Source: Firm-13 sp964617375 (GTDB lineage Bacteria > Bacillota > Clostridia > Saccharofermentanales > Saccharofermentanaceae). From it: a stretch of DNA of 16,049 bases. Below the pieces are notes generated by a model. It saw nothing but the letters and a program-made list of their open reading frames with translations, was not told the origin of the DNA and searched no databases. Numbering within the stretch: the first letter of the stretch is position 1; every line of letters starts with the position of its first letter. The DNA lies in contig CAZTXQ010000065.1 in NCBI GenBank assembly GCA_964617375.1, forward strand, positions 1-16,049. The letters are read 5' to 3'. Shown piece by piece: positions 12,065 to 16,049 of this stretch. Both the position numbers and the translations under genes were made by a program.

Positions 12065-13594
12065 CTATTTGCTGATTTTAAGCGACATAAGAGCGGGCGT
12101 AATCGCGACCAGGAGAACGGATATCAGATCCAGCATCATCGGAAGGACCATAGCCAGCGCATCGCGTTCCCTTTTCTTACGGCTGGCATTCCTGCACAGA
12201 GACCAACAGGCGTTCGCCTGAAGCGCCAGAAGCTGCAATACCTCGGGACCTCCGGTCATCTCGTATCTTGAAATGAGAAGAAGAGCAGCCTGTGCCTCGG
12301 GGATCGGAGTGCGGACGGAGAAGTTCTCGATAACCCTTCCGGCCGAAAGTCCCGAAAGCATCTGTGCTTTCATGATCCGTATCTCATATCCGAGAGTGCT
12401 GTTTTCGGGGAAGGCTCCCGCACATGTTTCTATGGCTTTCGGGAGCAAAACGCCTGACTGAAGAAGAGTGACCAGCATGGATAAGAAGAGCGGAATCTCT
12501 TCCATGAGCAACTCGCGTCGGCGTGCAACTTTCTGACTGGTCTCATAATGGGTCATGATTATGACGGCAAGAACCACGGGAACAGCGAAGTAAACGGGAT
12601 AACCCGTGAGAAGGAAGAACACGAGGGAAAGAGGCGAGACTAGAAGCACGAGTGCAAGCATCTTGCTGATTTCCATTTCGTAGAGCTTCTCGGGATCACA
12701 GGAAAGTTCGCTGAACCGCTCATATTGTCTGGTCGTATAGCTTTCGGGAAAAAAACGGGTAATGAATCCGCGGATCTTGCCTGAAACCCGAAGAAACAAC
12801 CGGTAAGAAGTTCCGGAATCCGAGTTCGCTCCCTTCTGAACTTTGTTGCTGCTTCCGATCAGAGAGAGAAGAAAGCCGCAGGATACGATGGCGATCGAGA
12901 AGGCCAGCAGCATGAGCATAATTCCAAGCGGACTTTTGCCGGCACTGTCCATATAACCGTTTGTAAATGCCGATAATGTGAAGGTAATACCAAACGGCAT
13001 AAGACAGAGGATAAAGGCCTCCGTGTTTCGGCCCGCATTGTTGGCCTCGACTTCGCTTGATACAGCCATAAGCTCGGAGAGCATCTGGCAGCTGTTTCTG
13101 AGTATGGAAATCACGCCGTTACCCACGACGCGGGTTATAGACAGTGCCTTCATAATCGGCATAAGTTCCATATAATCAAGCCGGCAGCACAATTCGGTTA
13201 AGGTATCGGACAGCGGCACATGTGCTGAGAGAGATTTCTCCAGACGTACAAGCGCCTGAGCCATCAGGCAGCGACGGCCGAAGGCCTTCTCAAGAGTCGG
13301 ACGTGCCGTGATAAAGGAACTTTCGAGCGAATAACCTCCGGAAACCGATGTGCACAGGGACTGAAGCAACACCTTGCTTTGAGACCGAAGCAGAGCATTC
13401 CGCTTGCCGTACAACAGGCGAACCACCGATAAAAAGGGGAAGACGGACAAGGTAAGGGAAAGCACAATGCGAAGAGGCTTAATGGGAAGAAAGGCATTTG
13501 ACAGAAAGTAAACGGATCCCGCGCAGACCGGATAGATCCATAAATGGCGAATGAGAAATGCGCGTTTGATTTTTGCCGAGGCGTCCTCGCGCAT
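12065..13594 (-). CDS. Single-chain TadB–TadC inner-membrane platform protein
   Basis: The 509-residue product joins two type II secretion F (GspF/TadB/TadC) modules that are normally separate proteins. The first half has helices at about 14–36 and 41–62, a cytoplasmic F domain (about 72–185) and helices at about 193–212 and 222–246. The second half has helices at about 311–330 and 333–349, an F domain with IPLFLSMLVTLLQSGV (367–382) and LSGLSAGRVIENF (413–425), and a final helix (483–503). These proteins form the membrane platform on which TadA works. The ATG at 13594 is preferred (GGAAG 5 nt upstream, 22 bp after the tadA stop). The frame continues upstream to 13744 but only inside tadA. 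The start is the least certain part. Confidence 0.85.
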   Translation of the reverse strand: MREDASAKIKRAFLIRHLWIYPVCAGSVYFLSNAFLPIKPLRIVLSLTLSVFPFLSVVRLLYGKRNALLRSQSKVLLQSLCTSVSGGYSLESSFITARPTLEKAFGRRCLMAQALVRLEKSLSAHVPLSDTLTELCCRLDYMELMPIMKALSITRVVGNGVISILRNSCQMLSELMAVSSEVEANNAGRNTEAFILCLMPFGITFTLSAFTNGYMDSAGKSPLGIMLMLLAFSIAIVSCGFLLSLIGSSNKVQKGANSDSGTSYRLFLRVSGKIRGFITRFFPESYTTRQYERFSELSCDPEKLYEMEISKMLALVLLVSPLSLVFFLLTGYPVYFAVPVVLAVIIMTHYETSQKVARRRELLMEEIPLFLSMLVTLLQSGVLLPKAIETCAGAFPENSTLGYEIRIMKAQMLSGLSAGRVIENFSVRTPIPEAQAALLLISRYEMTGGPEVLQLLALQANACWSLCRNASRKKRERDALAMVLPMMLDLISVLLVAITPALMSLKISK

Positions 13595-13616
13595 CCGGTC
13601 TTCCGGATTTGTTGAT

Positions 13617-14849
13617 TTATAAGATGCTCGTCTCGTTCCGGATCCATTCTGTTTTTGGTACAAGTCCTTCACCTTCTTCGTAAGTAAATATGGGAATGAC
13701 CGTAAAATCGTTATCCCGGAGAGGTCCGACGCGGCATATTTCATCGATTCTTCTCTTGCCGTCGGAAGTCCTTGTAATGTGAATCAGGATATCGACGCCC
13801 ATCTCGATTTGGCGGATAACCGCATCGTACGGAAGTGCCGATCCGGCCAATACCATGGTCGCGAGACGTGAGAGCATCTCGATACATGAATTGGCATGTC
13901 CGGTGCACAGGGAACCGGGGTGCCCGGTGTGAAGCGCCTGCAGCATATCTGCCGCTTCGGCTCCGCGAACTTCTCCCACAATGATCCTGGACGGACGCAT
14001 TCGCAGTGCCGTACGGATCAGATGCCCTATGGTGATCTCTCCGAGACCGTCCGGTCCCGGCAGTCTCGCTTCGAGACGGACAAGGTTCTTGAGTCCCTGA
14101 AGCGACAGCTCGGCCGAATCTTCGATCGTAACAACCCGCTCTTCCTTGGGAATGAACGAGGACAGAGTGTTGAGGAAGGTGGTTTTGCCTGAACCGGTTC
14201 CGCCGCACAGGAAGATCGTTTTCCTGGAACGGACCGCATCTCTAAGGAAATCGGCCGCAGCTTCGGTTAGAAACCCCTGAGCGATCATCGCATGGATATC
14301 AGGCCGTACTCCCGTGAACTTGCGTATTGTAAATATGGGACCGTCCGGTGCTACCGGAGGAAGAACCGCATTTGCCCTTGATCCGTCGGGAAGTCTCAAG
14401 TCGGCCACGGGAGAGGACTCGTTGAGCGGCCGGTTGGCTCTCGAAAAGAAGTTCGTTATGACACCTTCCAAAGCGGCGGCATCCTTGAATGTCAGGCGGG
14501 AAGGAAAGAGTCTCCCGTTCTTTTCGTAAAAAATGTGTGACGGGCCGTTGACCATGATCTCCGTAATATCGGGGTCGTCCATCATCGGCTGCAGAATGTC
14601 GAGGCGCCGCATGGAATTGAATATGCCGGAAGCCAGCTCGCGCTTCTCGTCGAGCGGCATCTTCATGCTTCTTGTCTCGCTGCTGATGACATCGGCAATA
14701 ATCTGACGGAATGCATCGTCATCGACATTCCGTTGATCCTGAAGCCTCATTAAAATCAGCAGCGTCAATTGGTGCGTCAGTTCTTCGAGGATATCCGTGT
14801 GATTGTATTTGTCCCTGAATTCGGTATCGGGATAGTCGGCTGGGCTCAT
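13617..14849 (-). CDS. tadA: TadA/CpaF secretion ATPase
   Basis: A hexameric ATPase that powers assembly of Flp pili at the inner face of the membrane. The 410-residue product has an N-terminal helical domain and the conserved DPDITEIMVNG segment (92–102). It has Walker A GGTGSGKT (216–223), an Asp box TIEDSAEL (241–248), a Walker B-type segment RIIVGEVRGAEAADML (288–303) and a His box GHPGSLCTGHANS (309–321). All motifs of an active secretion ATPase are present. The ATG at 14849 overlaps the upstream stop as ATGA and has GGGGAGA nearby; a longer frame to 14927 lies within the upstream gene. Translational coupling with the CpaE-like gene is likely. A secretin gene is not seen, as expected for a monoderm. 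Confidence 0.95.
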   Translation of the reverse strand: MSPADYPDTEFRDKYNHTDILEELTHQLTLLILMRLQDQRNVDDDAFRQIIADVISSETRSMKMPLDEKRELASGIFNSMRRLDILQPMMDDPDITEIMVNGPSHIFYEKNGRLFPSRLTFKDAAALEGVITNFFSRANRPLNESSPVADLRLPDGSRANAVLPPVAPDGPIFTIRKFTGVRPDIHAMIAQGFLTEAAADFLRDAVRSRKTIFLCGGTGSGKTTFLNTLSSFIPKEERVVTIEDSAELSLQGLKNLVRLEARLPGPDGLGEITIGHLIRTALRMRPSRIIVGEVRGAEAADMLQALHTGHPGSLCTGHANSCIEMLSRLATMVLAGSALPYDAVIRQIEMGVDILIHITRTSDGKRRIDEICRVGPLRDNDFTVIPIFTYEEGEGLVPKTEWIRNETSIL

Positions 14850-15874
14850 AGAGACATTCTCCCCGAACGGGACACGTATTTCTTGAGACCCGGAGGAAGA
14901 CAGGAGAACAGATCGGAGAGCTCCCATTCGCAGAGAGTGTCATCTGATATTCCGTCCGAAGGAACCAGAACATGCAGCTCTCTTGATAGAGGGCAGATCT
15001 GCTTCAGAACCTGGAAGGGCAGGGAGTCCACAACTACGATAGCCGCCGATTTCTCCGTATCCGTTTCTACTTCTCTTCTCAGAAGGCTGATCAGCCTTAC
15101 CAGAACCTCCATGCGGCATAAGATGACATCGTCAGAGCGCAGCGGAAGCCCGAAATGATAACAGCCGTCCTTGCCGAGCTGCAGATAATTCAGAAGTTCC
15201 GAAGGTTCTAAGTGCTTGCCGTCCAGCTGCAGAAGCAATTCGGAGATGCCGGAGGATATCATACCCTGATCTCCTTTGTCCGTTGACTTAAGCCGGAATG
15301 GATTCGTCATACGTATTCCGGGCATCAGATCGAGCCGGATAACACGATAGCCAGATTCCAACAGAGAATGGATCTCCTTGCCGGCGAATCGCTCCCGTTC
15401 CTCGTTGCCGGTAAACGAGATTACCATCTTGAAAGGCTCCAGAAGGGCCTGAACCGTATGCGTTGAAGAGTGGCGGGGCCGTCCCGCTTCGGGCTTCTCC
15501 CGAAGCCTCCGCAGATCGGTTCCGAATCCGGACCCGGTATCAGGCGACTCATACCTTAAGTCGGCGGAAGCTTCGCGTATCATTCTCGACAGCTCCGTGC
15601 CCGTAAGGAGCCTCCGTCCCTCCGTGCCTGCGGATTGCAGCGGAATCAGATGAGGATGCGTCGAATCGGCGGTGTGCCGAAGCAGGAGATCGGGGTCTGT
15701 GCCCATCTCGTCATAGAAGATGATTCCTTCCGCGAGGCAAAGAGATTCGTCGTTCATTATGGCGTCCGGCGTATAGAGGGACACCTTGGAATCCGGGATC
15801 AGGTGCATAATCCTTTGAGACATGCTCCTTGACATGACGACATCGGGATCAATAATAGCTATGTGTTCATTCAT
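14846..15874 (-). CDS. CpaE-like protein lacking a P-loop
   Basis: A 342-residue protein at the head of the Tad operon, where CpaE/TadZ (a MinD-like localisation ATPase with a receiver-like N-terminus) is usual. The N-terminus (IAIIDPDVVMSRSM) looks receiver-like. After a linker (about 110–145) a MinD-like fold seems to begin at MVISFTGNEERERFAGKE (150–167), the place of the Walker A loop, but no KGGxGKT is present. A Walker B-like strand SAAIVVVDSLP (276–286) remains. It is best read as a diverged, probably non-hydrolysing CpaE homologue. The position supports the call more than the sequence does. Its own ribosome binding site is weak and it may depend on the 13-codon frame just upstream. 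Its stop overlaps tadA. Confidence 0.6.
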   Translation of the reverse strand: MNEHIAIIDPDVVMSRSMSQRIMHLIPDSKVSLYTPDAIMNDESLCLAEGIIFYDEMGTDPDLLLRHTADSTHPHLIPLQSAGTEGRRLLTGTELSRMIREASADLRYESPDTGSGFGTDLRRLREKPEAGRPRHSSTHTVQALLEPFKMVISFTGNEERERFAGKEIHSLLESGYRVIRLDLMPGIRMTNPFRLKSTDKGDQGMISSGISELLLQLDGKHLEPSELLNYLQLGKDGCYHFGLPLRSDDVILCRMEVLVRLISLLRREVETDTEKSAAIVVVDSLPFQVLKQICPLSRELHVLVPSDGISDDTLCEWELSDLFSCLPPGLKKYVSRSGRMSL

Positions 15875-15912
15875 AACGCATCCGTTCCTTTCCGTTTATT
15901 TCTTATGGTCAT
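15871..15912 (-). CDS. Possible 13-codon leader ORF of the Tad operon
   Basis: ATG at 15912 opens a 13-residue frame (MTIRNKRKGTDAL) whose TGA overlaps the ATG of the CpaE-like gene as ATGA. The run AGGGGGAGA (15918–15926, − strand) sits 6 nt before it and is far stronger than any site before the CpaE-like start. This arrangement suggests translational coupling or a leader peptide. It is too short to judge by composition. Confidence 0.4.
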   Translation of the reverse strand: MTIRNKRKGTDAL

Positions 15913-15980
15913 TGTATTCTCCCCCTGAAGAATGGCCGAAAGATCTTTTCGACAATAAGCGACAAAATCATGCGATATCC

Positions 15981-16025
15981 GACATTTTCACGCATATCAA
16001 TCGTTCAAAATGTCACTTGCGTGAC
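15981..16025. promoter_or_regulatory. Nested inverted repeats upstream of the Tad operon
   Basis: GACATTTT (15981–15988) is inverted as AAAATGTC (16007–16014). The last bases of that arm also belong to GTCAC–TTGC–GTGAC (16012–16025). Additional GACAA copies lie at 15951–15955 and 15961–15965. The arrangement resembles a regulator binding region about 110–150 bp before the CpaE-like start. I find no convincing −35/−10 pair on the − strand in this 175-bp end region, and nothing else is seen in it. Confidence 0.4.
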
Positions 16026-16049
16026 TACTTCGTGCATGATATGATACGA

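Noticed and set aside
13595..13744. Start of the TadB–C protein 50 residues further upstream
   Set aside because: This part lies wholly within tadA, and the added residues do not resemble the start of a membrane protein. The ATG at 13594 follows the tadA stop with a plausible binding site.
14850..14927. Longer start for tadA
   Set aside because: It would overlap the CpaE-like gene by about 80 bp. The ATGA overlap at 14849 with a GGGGAGA site is far more typical.
1..16049. CRISPR arrays, tRNA or rRNA genes, insertion sequences
   Set aside because: No regularly spaced direct repeats, tRNA-like cloverleaf, rRNA sequence, transposase or IS ends were seen on either strand.

Overview
The window looks like a chromosomal segment of a low-to-mid GC, monoderm, Clostridia-type Bacillota, probably an uncultured or scaffold-level genome because it contains a run of exactly 100 N. 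Reasons: the rpiB–upp–atp gene order typical of Bacillota, strong AGGAGG-type ribosome binding sites, and a Tad-pilus locus with no visible outer-membrane secretin. The genus cannot be named from the sequence alone.

Left part (1–3434, + strand): the 3' end of an RlmL/YpsC-type rRNA methyltransferase; a non-coding stretch with two consensus DnaA boxes and an extended −10 promoter; proA (proline synthesis) followed by rpiB (pentose phosphate pathway) and an intrinsic terminator; then upp (uracil salvage). Between upp and the ATP synthase operon, the best promoter lies upstream of a strong terminator-like hairpin, so the hairpin falls within the likely atp leader.

Middle part (3435–9992, + strand): an F1Fo-ATP synthase operon in the order a–c–b–(delta/alpha)–gamma–beta–epsilon, with no atpI. 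The b gene is interrupted by the assembly gap. The most striking feature of the window is that there is no free-standing delta subunit. The C-terminal, stalk-binding domain of delta is fused in frame, through a linker of about 60 residues, to the N-terminus of a complete catalytically intact-looking alpha subunit, and the delta N-terminal domain is absent. This implies three delta-like domains per enzyme instead of one. Two back-to-back palindromes lie between atpD and atpC.

Right part (10001–16049, − strand, convergent with atp): a compact Tad/Flp pilus operon. In transcription order it has a 13-codon leader ORF, a CpaE-like protein without a recognisable P-loop, the TadA/CpaF ATPase, a single protein joining TadB-like and TadC-like halves, a 59-residue Flp-type prepilin, a membrane protein with a C-terminal FHA domain, and a small sigma-region-4/ArpU-like helix-turn-helix protein. 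No prepilin peptidase, TadE-type pseudopilin or CpaB is visible. The upstream end holds nested inverted repeats that could be an operator.

The two operons meet tail to tail across an 8-bp gap with a shared bidirectional hairpin at the end of atpC.
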